From positions 7,694,501-7,758,500 of the forward strand of contig NZ_JAPEMI010000001.1 in NCBI RefSeq assembly GCF_026342835.1: DNA of 64,000 bases. The letters run 5' to 3'. The DNA comes from Streptomyces sp. NBC_00154 (lineage in GTDB: Bacteria; Actinomycetota; Actinomycetes; Streptomycetales; Streptomycetaceae). Position numbers and translations under genes: made by a program. Every line of letters starts with the position of its first letter. Positions within the stretch are counted from its first letter, which is position 1. The notes beneath the pieces are model-generated. The model had not been told where the DNA came from. It saw nothing but the letters and a program-made list of their open reading frames with translations, and did not search any database. Below are positions 17,339 to 26,441 of the stretch, in pieces.

Positions 17339-18403
17339 TCACGCATCGGCACCTTGCGCGCCGGGGCGCTGCTTCTGGGCGTCGACGACGGCCCGCTCCA
17401 GCACGGCGGTGCATCCGACGACCGTGCCAGGCTTGATGGCGCCGACCTGCCTGACCTGGACACCGCGGCTGCCGAGATAGGCGTACGTCTTGCGGTCGAA
17501 GATCCATTCGGTGCGATCGCCGCTCTGCTGGTCGACCTGGGCCAGGGCGATGCCCTCGCGTCCCGCGGCGTCCTTGGCATGGTCCACCACCACAACCCCG
17601 GGGATCTTGCCCGCGGCCTGGTACAGCGCTGCGTTCAGCTTGGCCGGTGCGAGCTGCTCCTTGAGCAGGTCGCCGACAGTGGTGAATGCCTCCTGGTCCG
17701 GGGAGTTCCCCTGGCCCTTGGTCTCCTTGTAGATCTTCTTCAGCAGGGCGTCCGGGTCGGTGGGCAGCGTCTTGAGGTAGTCGTAGGAGGGGCCGCCCAA
17801 GGTGCGCTCGACGTCGCTGTTGAGGGTGATGCCGCCCTTGGGCTGGTAGCCGGGCTCGTCCAGCCAGCCCTGCTTGCCGTCGCGGGAATTCCATACCTCA
17901 CGGATATGCAGGGGCTGGATCCAGCTCTTGGACTTGTATGCGTCGGTGTGCGAGACGAGGAGGGAGGAGACCTCGCTCTTGATATAGATGTACTGGCCCG
18001 GGCCGGGTTCGGGCGTCTTGCTGGCCGAGGCGGCGGCGGCGATGCGCTCGACCGTGGAGGCGAGCTGGGCGGTGCTGCCGGGCTCGATGCGGACGACTGG
18101 CGCTTCGACCGGGGGCGGGGTGGCCGCGGTGGTGCCGCTGCCCCCGGAACCCGTCAGCACGGTGAAGGCGAATGCGCCGGCCAGGGCGGCGGCGGTGACC
18201 GGGACACCGATCAGCAGGACACGGCGTGCCGGGCGGCGGGACGGCGCGGGGGCGGGTGCGGTGGGCTGGATCTCGTTCATCAGGTGCTCCTCGAGAAGCA
18301 GGTGACGGTCGAGCGACAGGTGCGGGTCTCCCGGCGCCGGCAGCAAACGGGCCAGCTCCGCGTGGTCCAGCGACTCCTCACGCCGCGACTTCTTGCGGAT
18401 CAT
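17339..18403 (-). CDS. CU044_5270-type membrane protein, sigma-factor partner
   Basis: ATG 18403 follows GGAGAGG. The 354-residue protein has a cytoplasmic N-terminus (DHAELARLLPAPGDPHLSLD), one transmembrane helix at about 60-80 (VLLIGVPVTAAALAGAFAF) and a large extracytoplasmic domain (GQYIYIKSEVSS ... REGIALAQVDQ). Proteins of this family sit beside SigE-like ECF sigma factors and may act as membrane anti-sigma factors. The start overlaps the stop of the sigma gene by 4 bases, indicating a two-gene operon. Confidence 0.85.
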   Translation of the reverse strand: MIRKKSRREESLDHAELARLLPAPGDPHLSLDRHLLLEEHLMNEIQPTAPAPAPSRRPARRVLLIGVPVTAAALAGAFAFTVLTGSGGSGTTAATPPPVEAPVVRIEPGSTAQLASTVERIAAAASASKTPEPGPGQYIYIKSEVSSLLVSHTDAYKSKSWIQPLHIREVWNSRDGKQGWLDEPGYQPKGGITLNSDVERTLGGPSYDYLKTLPTDPDALLKKIYKETKGQGNSPDQEAFTTVGDLLKEQLAPAKLNAALYQAAGKIPGVVVVDHAKDAAGREGIALAQVDQQSGDRTEWIFDRKTYAYLGSRGVQVRQVGAIKPGTVVGCTAVLERAVVDAQKQRPGAQGADA

Positions 18404-19101
18404 CCGGACCTCTCCTCGTACGACTCGTGTGACCGGGCCGCGGAAGTGCGGCCGCCCTGTACTTGTCCGTTGCGCGGTAGCGGTTCCGTGCGTTTCCTCA
18501 GTTCTTCGTCGGCCAGCTTGCTCAGCCGTCTGCGGGCGCGGGACAGGCGCGAGCGCACGGTGCCGACCGGGACGCCGAGCACGGCCGCCGCCTCCGCGTA
18601 GCCGAGCCCGGACCACACACAGAGCGTGAAGACCTCGCGCTCGCTCCGGGTCAGTTTCTTCAGCACCCGCTGGGCGGCAGCCAGCTGGTCGGCATCGGCT
18701 ATGCGGCCGACGAGTTCGTCGGCGAAGTCCGGGACCGTTTCCTTGGCCGGCAGACGCTGCAGGGCCCGCTGGTGGCGGCGCGCAGCGCGGGTGGTGTTGC
18801 GCAGTACGTTCACGGCGATGCCCATCAGCCAGGGGCGCGGACTGTCGCCCTCGTCCCGCAGCTTGGCGCGCAGCCGCCACGCCTCCAAGAAGGTCAGCGA
18901 GACGATGTCCTCGGCGACGGTCCAGTCCCCGGTCACGCGCACCGCGTGCCGGTGGACCAGTCGGGCGTGGTCACGGAAGAGCTCGCGGAACGCCTCGGGG
19001 TCGCCTGCCCGTATTCGGGTGTGCAATGAGTAGTCCACGTCAAGCTTTGTCCGGACGGCTGGGCAGGTTCCCGTGGCGTGCGTCACACGGTCAGGAAACA
19101 T
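18400..19101 (-). CDS. ECF RNA polymerase sigma factor
   Basis: Region 2 is visible as FRELFRDHARLVHRHAVRVT with TVAEDIVSLTFLEAW. Region 4 is LTRSEREVFTLCVWSGLGYA then VLGVPVGTVRSRLSRARRR. It is therefore a two-domain ECF-type sigma-70 protein. ATG 19101 with GGAG upstream is used; a GTG at 19038 (VDYSLHTRIRAGD) would give a length closer to the family norm. The coupled membrane protein downstream is its likely partner. Confidence 0.88.
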   Translation of the reverse strand: MFPDRVTHATGTCPAVRTKLDVDYSLHTRIRAGDPEAFRELFRDHARLVHRHAVRVTGDWTVAEDIVSLTFLEAWRLRAKLRDEGDSPRPWLMGIAVNVLRNTTRAARRHQRALQRLPAKETVPDFADELVGRIADADQLAAAQRVLKKLTRSEREVFTLCVWSGLGYAEAAAVLGVPVGTVRSRLSRARRRLSKLADEELRKRTEPLPRNGQVQGGRTSAARSHESYEERSG

Positions 19102-19292
19102 GGGCTCCGCGGCCGGCTCGCCAACCAGCAGGCAGGGAGTGGACAGTATGCCCCCGGTTCGGACTCCGGGAGTGGTGTCCTCGTCCCCGGCGGCGGGCTC
19201 CCGCATCCGGTATGCCGTGTGACAAATCTGTTAATGATCACTAGTACTCCAGCCGTAGATCGTAATCTTGGCTGGCGGGGGCCGGTGCGGAC

Positions 19293-20474
19293 ATGGGTGC
19301 GGCCACCACTGATCATCGGTGTGTGAAGACAAACGATCACGCGGTGGCCGCAGGTCACAGCGTAGACCCTGCCCGCTGGCAGGAGGCATTCGAGAGCCTG
19401 ATGGACCGGATTGCGGGCCGGTTCACGCGGGTCGAACCGCGCCGGCGAATGCGGCGGTTGATGCTCGGACTGCTCTCGAACCTGCCCCGAAAGAACTGCT
19501 GGACCATCGCCGAGTGGGCCGGGGAGCCGACTCCGGACGGCATGCAGCACCTGCTGAACCGCGCCAAGTGGGACGCCGACGCCGTCCGCGACGACCTGCG
19601 CGACTACGTCGTCGAGCACCTCGCTGACGACCAGGCGGTACTCGTCGTCGACGAGACCGGCGACATCAAGAAGGGCACCCGCACCGTCGGCGTCCAACGC
19701 CAGTACACCGGCACCGCAGGTCGGATCGAGAACTCGCAGGTCGCCGTCTACCTGGTCTACGCAGGCCGACGCGGACACGCCGCGGTGGACTGCGAGCTGT
19801 ACGTCCCGCGCTCTTGGACCGACCAGCCGGACCGCTGCCGCGCGGCCGGACTCGACCCCGATAGCGAGTTCGCGACCAAGCCCGAACTGGCCGCCCGCTT
19901 GATCGCCCGGTTCCTGGACGCCGGCCACCACGCCCCCTGGGTGGCTGGCGATGAGGTCTACGGCGGCAACCCGAAACTGCGCACCGTCCTGGAGGAGCGC
20001 GCCACCGGCTACGTGCTCGCAGTGGCCTGCAGCCACGAAGTCACGACCCAGGCAGGCAAGTTCCGCGCCGACACCCTGACCAAGAAGCTCCCCACGCGTG
20101 CCTGGCAGAAACTGTCCGCCGGAGCCGGAGCGAAAGGGCATCGCTTCTACGACTGGGCCCACATCGACCTGCCCGACACCGCACCCGGCTACCGCCACCT
20201 GCTGATCCGCCGCAACCGCACCACCGGCGAACTCGCCTATTACCGCTGCTACTCGCCCCGACCAGTGCCCCTGGCGGCCCTGGTACGGGTCGCGGGCTCA
20301 AGATGGCGCATCGAGGAGACATTTCAGTCAGGAAAGGGCCTGGCCGGACTGGACGAGCACCAGGTCCGCCGCTACCCGTCATGGTCCCGATGGGTCACCC
20401 TCGCGATGCTCGCGCACGCGTTCCTCGCGGTAGTGCGTGCACGGGAGCATGCCGAGCCGACAGCGACGGATTGA
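19293..20474 (+). CDS. IS701-family transposase
   Basis: The 393-residue protein is full length. The catalytic residues lie in VLVVDETGDIKKGTRTVGVQ (first Asp), HAPWVAGDEVYGGNPKLR (second Asp) and GSRWRIEETFQSGKGLAGLD (Glu). A GTG at 19323 is an alternative start. An old partial copy of the same family lies at 5115-5400. Intact ends, target duplications and frame suggest it is still mobile. Confidence 0.93.
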   Translation: MGAATTDHRCVKTNDHAVAAGHSVDPARWQEAFESLMDRIAGRFTRVEPRRRMRRLMLGLLSNLPRKNCWTIAEWAGEPTPDGMQHLLNRAKWDADAVRDDLRDYVVEHLADDQAVLVVDETGDIKKGTRTVGVQRQYTGTAGRIENSQVAVYLVYAGRRGHAAVDCELYVPRSWTDQPDRCRAAGLDPDSEFATKPELAARLIARFLDAGHHAPWVAGDEVYGGNPKLRTVLEERATGYVLAVACSHEVTTQAGKFRADTLTKKLPTRAWQKLSAGAGAKGHRFYDWAHIDLPDTAPGYRHLLIRRNRTTGELAYYRCYSPRPVPLAALVRVAGSRWRIEETFQSGKGLAGLDEHQVRRYPSWSRWVTLAMLAHAFLAVVRAREHAEPTATD

Positions 20475-20636
20475 TCCCGTTGACCTGTAACGAGATCCAG
20501 CGGCTGTTCAACCTGCTGATCGCTCCTCCCACATCCGTGACTGCCCGACTCGGCTGGTCGCACTGGCGGCGACGCCATCAAGCCCGCGCCCGGGCCAGCC
20601 ACTACCGGAGGCAGGCCGCTTGCCAGGGGTGAGGAT

Positions 20637-21242
20637 TCACGTCCCGTAGCTAAGATCCGTGCCGCCGCTCGCCTCGATGAGCCAGGACAAGGATCCGGTC
20701 TCGCACGGCCAGCCCGTGGTGGCGACCTCGACCCATCCACTGCCCGGTTCGCTCACTCCCGCATCCCACCACCACCAACTGCGATCATCGCCCCGTCCCT
20801 CCTCAGTCGGATCGAAGTAGTAGAGCCAGTCCGAGAGCATCCATGGCCCCTGACACTCCGCCGCCTTCTGCTCGGAAGTCAGCGCGCGCCACCACCGCTC
20901 CCACGCCTCGACGTCGAAGGACGGGTCGGGAACACTCTCCGGCTCACACCGCTGCACGAACCACGTCGGCAACAACTCGGGCCACCGCTCGAACGCAGGC
21001 CAGGTGCCTACGCGTTCGATCACGGGTGCCAGAACATCACGCGCACCGCGGATGACTCGTGCCGCGTCATCGGCGGTGAACCGGACCCGCACGAGAAACG
21101 CCCGCTCCCGACGATCGCCAGCTTCCAGCCCGGCCCGAAGGCGCCGCAGCTCACCCTCCACGATCTCCACAACAACGAAGTGTGCAGCACTACCGAACCC
21201 GCAGCACCTCAAAAACGCCCCTACCCCAGACCACAAAATCAC
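20637..21242 (-). CDS. Hypothetical protein, cargo of IS701 element
   Basis: The ORF lies wholly between the IS701 inverted repeats, convergent to the transposase. Its first start lies in the right inverted repeat, and an internal GTG at 21170 (VEIVEGELRRLRAGLEAGDR) may be the real one. The protein is acidic and tryptophan-rich (EAWERWWRALTSEQKAAECQ, DDRSWWWWDAGVSEPGSGWV) and ends SWLIEASGGTDLSYGT. No family was recognised. Coding character and length support a real gene. Confidence 0.6.
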   Translation of the reverse strand: MILWSGVGAFLRCCGFGSAAHFVVVEIVEGELRRLRAGLEAGDRRERAFLVRVRFTADDAARVIRGARDVLAPVIERVGTWPAFERWPELLPTWFVQRCEPESVPDPSFDVEAWERWWRALTSEQKAAECQGPWMLSDWLYYFDPTEEGRGDDRSWWWWDAGVSEPGSGWVEVATTGWPCETGSLSWLIEASGGTDLSYGT

Positions 21243-21259
21243 GATCTACCGCTGGAGTA

Positions 21260-22135
21260 CTAGCTTGGGCTTGCCGCTGCGGTGGCAGTGACGGGGGTGG
21301 TGGCGCAGACGGTCCCGCGGTCTTGGATATGTGCGCAGGCTTGGGCGTCTTGGGGGCGGGTGGCCGGGACCATGGGGGTGTGAGCGTCGTGTCCGGTCCG
21401 CTGCCGGTATTCCTCGGTGTTGCCCTTCTTGGGGGTGATGAGGATCCGGTCCTCGGGGGAGGTGCGACTCATTTTGGCCCATGCCGCCCGGCAGTGCGGG
21501 CTGTAGCGCAGTTCGACGGTTGCCCCGTACTTGCGCCCGACGGAGGCGGTGACGGCGTCTTTTGAACAGATGGTCGTTGCTGGTTCCATCGAGGCGCAGG
21601 TCGCGCCCGCACAGGTAGCCGTGGCCGCAACCGTCGGGAACAGAAGCGCGGAAGCCGTCGAGCCCGGCTCCCCGGCTTGAGCGGGATTGTCGTCACCGGT
21701 GGCCCAGACCGTCACGACAGCGGCAATCGCGGCCACACACACGGTGGCGACCGCCGCCCACACCCACTTCTTCTTCGCCTGCTGCGCGGCTTTTGGTTCC
21801 GGCTGCGACGGTTCCTGGGGCCGCGACATCTTGGGTTCTGCCTCCGCGCGCCGGCGCAGCAGCAGAGCCTGCTGAAGCTCTTCCTCGTCCAACCGGTGCG
21901 CGCGCTCGGAGGCCGAGCGGACATGCCATACCGCCTCGATCGCCTCAGCGGAGGGGAGCATCTGGCCCTTCTCCCAGCGGGAGATCGTCGGCTGATTCGA
22001 GTTCACCTTGCTGGCGAGCCGGGTCTGACTCAGCCCGCACTCGGTGCGCCACCGCGTGAGCAGCTTGCCCAACTCGGCGCGGGCCGCCTCTGGCTCCTGC
22101 CCGCCCTGCACGCTGGCCTCCCGTTGCATGTCCAT
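21260..22135 (-). CDS. XRE HTH membrane protein with DUF2690 domain
   Basis: The 291-residue protein has an N-terminal XRE helix-turn-helix (CGLSQTRLASKVNSNQPTIS, RWEKGQMLPS), a charged linker, one transmembrane helix at about 140-162 (WVWAAVATVCVAAIAAVVTV) and an external Cys-rich domain of DUF2690 type (CSKDAVTASVGRKYGATVEL, HCRAAWAKM). The architecture suggests a membrane-tethered regulator. The stop codon TAG lies in the CTAG duplicated by the IS701 insertion, so the gene is preserved. Divergent from the secreted protein at 22370. Confidence 0.85.
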   Translation of the reverse strand: MDMQREASVQGGQEPEAARAELGKLLTRWRTECGLSQTRLASKVNSNQPTISRWEKGQMLPSAEAIEAVWHVRSASERAHRLDEEELQQALLLRRRAEAEPKMSRPQEPSQPEPKAAQQAKKKWVWAAVATVCVAAIAAVVTVWATGDDNPAQAGEPGSTASALLFPTVAATATCAGATCASMEPATTICSKDAVTASVGRKYGATVELRYSPHCRAAWAKMSRTSPEDRILITPKKGNTEEYRQRTGHDAHTPMVPATRPQDAQACAHIQDRGTVCATTPVTATAAASPS

Positions 22136-22369
22136 CCCCGCCCTAAGTAGCCGCGTATAACCCCAGGTCAGAGCCATGCATGCCGCTGCGTATATGCACG
22201 CATGACCCGGTGGCGGACCAGCGTAGAGATTCCCTGGCCGAGTGCGCCATGGTGTTCACGGCCGACGCAATCGTTCCGGCCACACCCCAACTCCCATGCC
22301 CCTGGGCCGCCATGCCCTCTGGGCGGGACAAGCACGTCAAAAGTCCATGACACGAAAGGGTTAACCACC

Positions 22370-23407
22370 ATGAACACCACGTTCACTCCGCGTCTGCGGA
22401 ACATCGCCGTCGCCGCCGCTTCTCTGGTCGCCCTCGGCGGAATCGGCGTGGCCGCCTCCCCTGACCTCGCTTTTGCGAGTGACAACCGGACCGTTTCGCA
22501 GGGCGCCCGCGCCCAGCACCTGCCCTCCACCCCGGGCAGGACCGCCACGCCGGCAGGCGGAAACATCCACGCCGCTGCGAAGGCGTGGCCGCAACTGAAG
22601 AGCGGATCCCGGGGGACGGACGTGCGCACCGCCCAGCACCTCCTTTCCGCCGCCGGGCACAACGTCACCGCGGACGGGGCGTTCGGGCCGCGTACGGCGG
22701 GTGCGGTGAAGGCGTTCCAGAAGCGCCACGGCCTCAAGGCCGACGGGCTCGTCGGCCCGAACACCTGGCACACGCTGATCCGCACCATCCGCCAGGGCTC
22801 TCGTGGCGAGGCCGTCAAGGCCGCACAGGTCCAGCTCGCCGCCGCCGGGCACAACGTCACCGCGGACGGGGCGTTCGGGCCGCGTACGGCGGGTGCGGTG
22901 AAGGCGTTCCAGAAGCGCCACGGCCTCAAGGCCGACGGAGTCATCGGCCCGAACACCTGGCACACGCTCGTCGCCGACACGAACGTCCCCGCCCCCCACA
23001 CCCCGTCCGGCGGGGGCCGCCTGACCAACCGGCAGGCCCTGGCACAGCTCGCCGCCGCCAGCATCAAGCACCCCTCCGGCCGCACCAGCCTCGAAGGCGT
23101 GCGCGCCCGCACCATCCAGGGCGTCATCGCCCTCAAGAAGGCCAGCGGCTGCCCCATCACCATCACCGGCGGCACCGAGTCCGGCCACAGCGCCGGCCCC
23201 CGCTCCCACGCCAAGGGCTACAAGCTCGACCTGCGCACCCGCGACGAGGGCACCTGCGTCACCAACTGGATTAAGAACACCCAGCGCGAGGGCAAGCCGC
23301 GCGGCAACGAACCCCGCTGGCACGGCAGCCTCAACGGCATCTCCCTCGAGTACGTCTACGAGACCCCCAAGCGCGGCGGCGTCCACTGGGACGTCACCTT
23401 CAGCTGA
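22370..23407 (+). CDS. Secreted peptidoglycan-binding M15-type peptidase
   Basis: ATG 22370 has AAAGGG upstream. The 345-residue protein has a signal peptide (to about residue 36) and two PG_binding_1 repeats (about 74-202). The C-terminal domain has SHAKGYKLDL and GVHWDVTF, resembling the zinc-binding HxxxxxxD...HxW pattern of M15-type D,D-peptidases. It should act in the cell wall on peptide cross-links. The two binding repeats are nearly identical at DNA level. A strong hairpin follows the gene. Confidence 0.85.
   Translation: MNTTFTPRLRNIAVAAASLVALGGIGVAASPDLAFASDNRTVSQGARAQHLPSTPGRTATPAGGNIHAAAKAWPQLKSGSRGTDVRTAQHLLSAAGHNVTADGAFGPRTAGAVKAFQKRHGLKADGLVGPNTWHTLIRTIRQGSRGEAVKAAQVQLAAAGHNVTADGAFGPRTAGAVKAFQKRHGLKADGVIGPNTWHTLVADTNVPAPHTPSGGGRLTNRQALAQLAAASIKHPSGRTSLEGVRARTIQGVIALKKASGCPITITGGTESGHSAGPRSHAKGYKLDLRTRDEGTCVTNWIKNTQREGKPRGNEPRWHGSLNGISLEYVYETPKRGGVHWDVTFS
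22648..22972 (+). repeat. 192-bp-spaced internal duplication
   Basis: About 100 bases from 22648 recur essentially unchanged at 22840 (offset 192 bp, 64 codons), and similarity extends through ACCTGGCACACGCT at both ends. This is the DNA basis of the two peptidoglycan-binding repeats and points to recent duplication or gene conversion. Confidence 0.85.
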
Positions 23408-23439
23408 CCCCTCCGCCCCACCCCCCCATCACGCCAGGT

Positions 23440-23464
23440 GGCCGCGCCCTGCCCGGGCGCGGCC
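23440..23464 (+). terminator. Strong hairpin terminator
   Basis: GGCCGCGCCC and GGGCGCGGCC form a 10-bp perfect stem around the 5-base loop TGCCC, 32 bases after the stop of the M15-type gene. Confidence 0.7.
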
Positions 23465-23507
23465 TGGCCACCCCGAACACACATCCTCAGAAATGGATCA
23501 CAGCATC

Positions 23508-24617
23508 ATGAAGCGCTCACCTCGCACCCTGCGCACCGCCGCCGCCAGCACCTGCGCCATCGCGGCCCTCACCGTGTTCGGCGCCGCACAGCCATCCGGC
23601 ATCGCCACCGCCAGCAGCGACCCGGCCGCCGCCACGGCCCGCCACGCCACCACCCTCCAGAGCAACCCGAACTGGCCCACGACACGCAGCGGCAACCACG
23701 GCATCGCCGTCACCGCCCTGCAGCACCTGCTCACCGCCCACGGCCACGCCGTCTCCCCGGACGGGGCGTACGGCCCGCGCACGGCGGCAGCCGTTCGGGC
23801 CTTCCAGACTCGCCATCACCTCAAGGCCGACGCCGTGGCTGGCGCGAAGACCTGGAAGGCCCTCGTCACCACCGTCCGCGCCGGCAACCACGGCTCCGCC
23901 GTCACCGCCGCCCAAAAGCTGCTCACCGCCCACGGCCACACCGTCTCCCCAGACGGGGCATTCGGCCCCCGCACGGCGGCTGCGGTTAAGGCCTTCCAGA
24001 CCCGCAGCCACCTCGATGCCGACGGCGTCATCGGCCCGAGGACCTGGAACGCCTTGCTCACCACGGCCAGGTCCACGCAGCCGACTACACCGAGCACCAG
24101 GCCCGGAACCGGCACCTACACGCTGAAGCTCACCAGGAACGGGGAGCAGCCGCTCAACTCACGACTGGCGCTGCTCCGGGGCGGCAAGGTGATCGACTCC
24201 TACCGTGCCGGGTCAGGAATGGGCAGCACCGACGAGTGCCGGCCCGACAAGGGGTGGCTGCCCAGCGGGACCTACAAGGTCAAAGGGCACGAGACCAACC
24301 GCGGCGGTTGGAACTACAACCCCCGCGTGCAGATCCAGGGCTACGCCATCCAGATCGAGGACAAGACCTGCACTCCCAAGCCTGGCGGCCACAAGCGCGT
24401 CAAGCGCACGCAGATGTTCATCCACAGCGAGATGCTCGCCGACGGCACGCAGGCCTTCGACAACCCCTTCAACGGGGATGACTGGTGGCGCTGGGACAAC
24501 GCCGGCGACTACAGCTCCAACGGCTGCATCAAGCTCGCACCCAACGACCTCAAGGACCTCTTCACCCACCTCAACCGGGCCGGCTGGCCCAAGAATCTGA
24601 CACTCCACGTCAGCTGA
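23508..24617 (+). CDS. Secreted peptidoglycan-binding L,D-transpeptidase-like protein
   Basis: The 369-residue protein has a signal peptide (KRSPRTLRTAAASTCAIAAL), two PG_binding_1 repeats (about 57-184) and a C-terminal domain (about 205-369). That domain contains MFIHSEMLADG and DYSSNGCIKLAPNDL, the H...SxGC signature of YkuD-like L,D-transpeptidases with the catalytic Cys. It probably cross-links or modifies peptidoglycan. ATG 23508 is preferred over ATG 23493, which lacks a ribosome binding site. Same direction as the M15-type gene, separated by a terminator. Confidence 0.82.
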   Translation: MKRSPRTLRTAAASTCAIAALTVFGAAQPSGIATASSDPAAATARHATTLQSNPNWPTTRSGNHGIAVTALQHLLTAHGHAVSPDGAYGPRTAAAVRAFQTRHHLKADAVAGAKTWKALVTTVRAGNHGSAVTAAQKLLTAHGHTVSPDGAFGPRTAAAVKAFQTRSHLDADGVIGPRTWNALLTTARSTQPTTPSTRPGTGTYTLKLTRNGEQPLNSRLALLRGGKVIDSYRAGSGMGSTDECRPDKGWLPSGTYKVKGHETNRGGWNYNPRVQIQGYAIQIEDKTCTPKPGGHKRVKRTQMFIHSEMLADGTQAFDNPFNGDDWWRWDNAGDYSSNGCIKLAPNDLKDLFTHLNRAGWPKNLTLHVS

Positions 24618-24774
24618 CCACACACCCCAGGCCGCGCATCACGTTCGACCTGCGGGTCCCCGAACAGCAGGGAGGCCTGAGCCGCGACGGTTCGGGCCTC
24701 CTCCACGGTCCCCGGGGGTGGATGTTCATGCACGCGGTTCCAGGTCCAATAACCAGGCATGGAGCGGGGCACCG

Positions 24775-25931
24775 ATGGGTGATGATGACGCGGTGAGTCT
24801 GGACTTGAGTAACTACGAACTCCTCTGGCCCACGACGCTGTTCGTGACCGAGGGCGAGTGGGTCCTGCGTACCACGGGGCCCTCCTGGGAAGATCGAGCG
24901 AAGTGGCTTCTGGCCGAGGCCTTTGCCGGCACCACAGCCGGTGCGGACTTCGAGCAGATACCCAGTCACAGGGAGTCGGCAGCCGATCCCTGGGCCACCA
25001 CAGCCAGCCGCTGGGGCTACCAGGCCGGGAGGGATCGGGATCAGTGCGACTGGTTCGAGGAGCTCATTAGGCGGGCATCCGAGCTCCGGCACGCGGCGGC
25101 GCCGCGGCCGTATTGGCCTCAGCGCTACGGCAGCGGACTCTCGCCGGAGGCCAGCACCGAACGAGACGCCCGGCAGGACTTTGCGCGGCTCATCGGCGAC
25201 TTCGCCGACAACGGATACCTGGTCGAGGTGTTCGGTGAGTACTGCGTCGACGGCCACGATGACCTGCCCGATGCCTCCGAGGTGATTGAGCGGCGCCTGG
25301 GCATTCCTGACCTGTGGCCGCTGGCCCGGAGGCGTGGGATGAGGAATCCTTCTACGGCCTCATCGAGGTACTCCACGATTTGGTGAGCCGCCCCCGCATG
25401 CGGCGGTATCACAGCTACAGCGGGTGCGGTTGGCACCACTCGGAATTTCACAACGGCCCGGCCCGGGTCCTGTACCGGTGGAAGGTCAACAAGCTGCTGC
25501 GCGAGGCCGGCATCGAGTACGAGCTCGCTGCGGAGGGCGAGGACCTCGGGCGCCTGATCGCCGTCACCGACGATGCCCGAAGCCAGCTGGTACATCGTGC
25601 TCTCAACGACAGCCCACCCGACGCCACCGCCGGAGTTCGCCACGCCATCGCACTTTTTCGAGGACGTGACACGTCGCCAGAGAGCAAGAGATCGGCGATC
25701 TTCAACCTTGGACGCATCCTCGAGGAACGGCGCGCCCTGATCAAAGAGGACCTTGGCGGGAAAGATGAAGGCGCCCTGTTCCAGATCGCCAACGGCTTCG
25801 ACCTGCGCCACCGCCGGGCCGGCCAGCGCGGCGAGTACGACGAAGCGTTCCTCGACTGGATCTTCTGGTGGTATCTCGCCACGGTCGAACTGACCAACCG
25901 GCTGATCGCGTCACGCGGTGGCCCTGCATGA
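24775..25931 (+). pseudogene. Conserved hypothetical protein, one frameshift
   Basis: From ATG 24775 the reading starts MGDDDAVSLDLSNYELLWPT and runs to IPDLWPLAR at about 25325. There a single-base shift joins it to the frame continuing PEAWDEESFYGLIEVLHDLV and ending RLIASRGGPA at 25931. The joined protein has about 385 residues and no transmembrane segment. The C-terminal half is helical, with a conserved-looking end (FDLRHRRAGQRGEYDEAFLD, WIFWWYLATVELTNRL) reminiscent of HEPN/Abi-type C-termini, but this is only an impression. Function unknown. Confidence 0.6.
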
Positions 25932-26022
25932 GACCACAGACCAAAGAACCCGAAGCCGTGCAAGCGAGGTCCGCCGGGACCTCGTTCCATGTCCCTCTGC
26001 CAACTGAAAGTTGAGAACGAAC

Positions 26023-26295
26023 GTGGATGAGAACGAGGTGCACTGCCCGCGGTGCGGAAGCGCGGACACCGACGTCAAGCCGGGTGACGGCCGCGTCGAG
26101 CACGGCCGGTGTCTGCGCTGCGAAAAGGACTTCCACGCCACACCTGGCCCGGTCTGCGGGAGCTACCGCATCGACGGCTCCTATGGCATCTCCGGCATCC
26201 GCTTCACGACGCTCCCCGAGACCGTCACGTGCAAGGACTGCCGGAGTGAGATCCCGGCACGCGACCCCGGCCCCGAAGGACCGTCCGAGCCTTAA
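26023..26295 (+). CDS. Small zinc-ribbon protein
   Basis: From GTG 26023 the 90-residue protein contains HCPRCGSAD, RCLRCEKDF and TCKDCRSEI, three CxxC motifs able to form zinc ribbons. No other domain is recognised. It follows the frameshifted hypothetical gene on the same strand after 91 bases. The ribosome binding site is weak and a TTG at 26011 is also possible. Confidence 0.6.
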   Translation: MDENEVHCPRCGSADTDVKPGDGRVEHGRCLRCEKDFHATPGPVCGSYRIDGSYGISGIRFTTLPETVTCKDCRSEIPARDPGPEGPSEP

Positions 26296-26441
26296 CCGAG
26301 GCCCCGCAGTACCGGATCGAGCTCGGCCGCCGCGCCACAGAGGCTGCACGGGTGCTGCGCCGCGTCCAGCGCCCGGCCAGGGACAGGACCGGCGCGCCCG
26401 CCCCGCGTCGCGGCAACGTTTTGGAGGCGGCGGAACCTGGG

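Larger units (their letters stand above)
19245..21259 (+). mobile_element. Complete IS701-family element with cargo ORF
   Basis: Terminal inverted repeats of about 22 bp start TACTCCAGCCGTAGATCGTA at 19245 and end at 21259 with two mismatches. They are flanked by CTAG on both sides (19241-19244 and 21260-21263), the 4-bp target duplication expected for this family. The element is 2015 bp and holds the transposase (19293-20474, + strand) and a convergent ORF (20637-21242, - strand). The right CTAG supplies the stop codon of the neighbouring XRE-DUF2690 gene. Confidence 0.88.

Noticed and set aside
17354..18601. 415-codon plus-strand ORF
   Set aside because: It lies opposite the CU044_5270-type and sigma genes, which have clear motifs, ribosome binding sites and a 4-base overlap.
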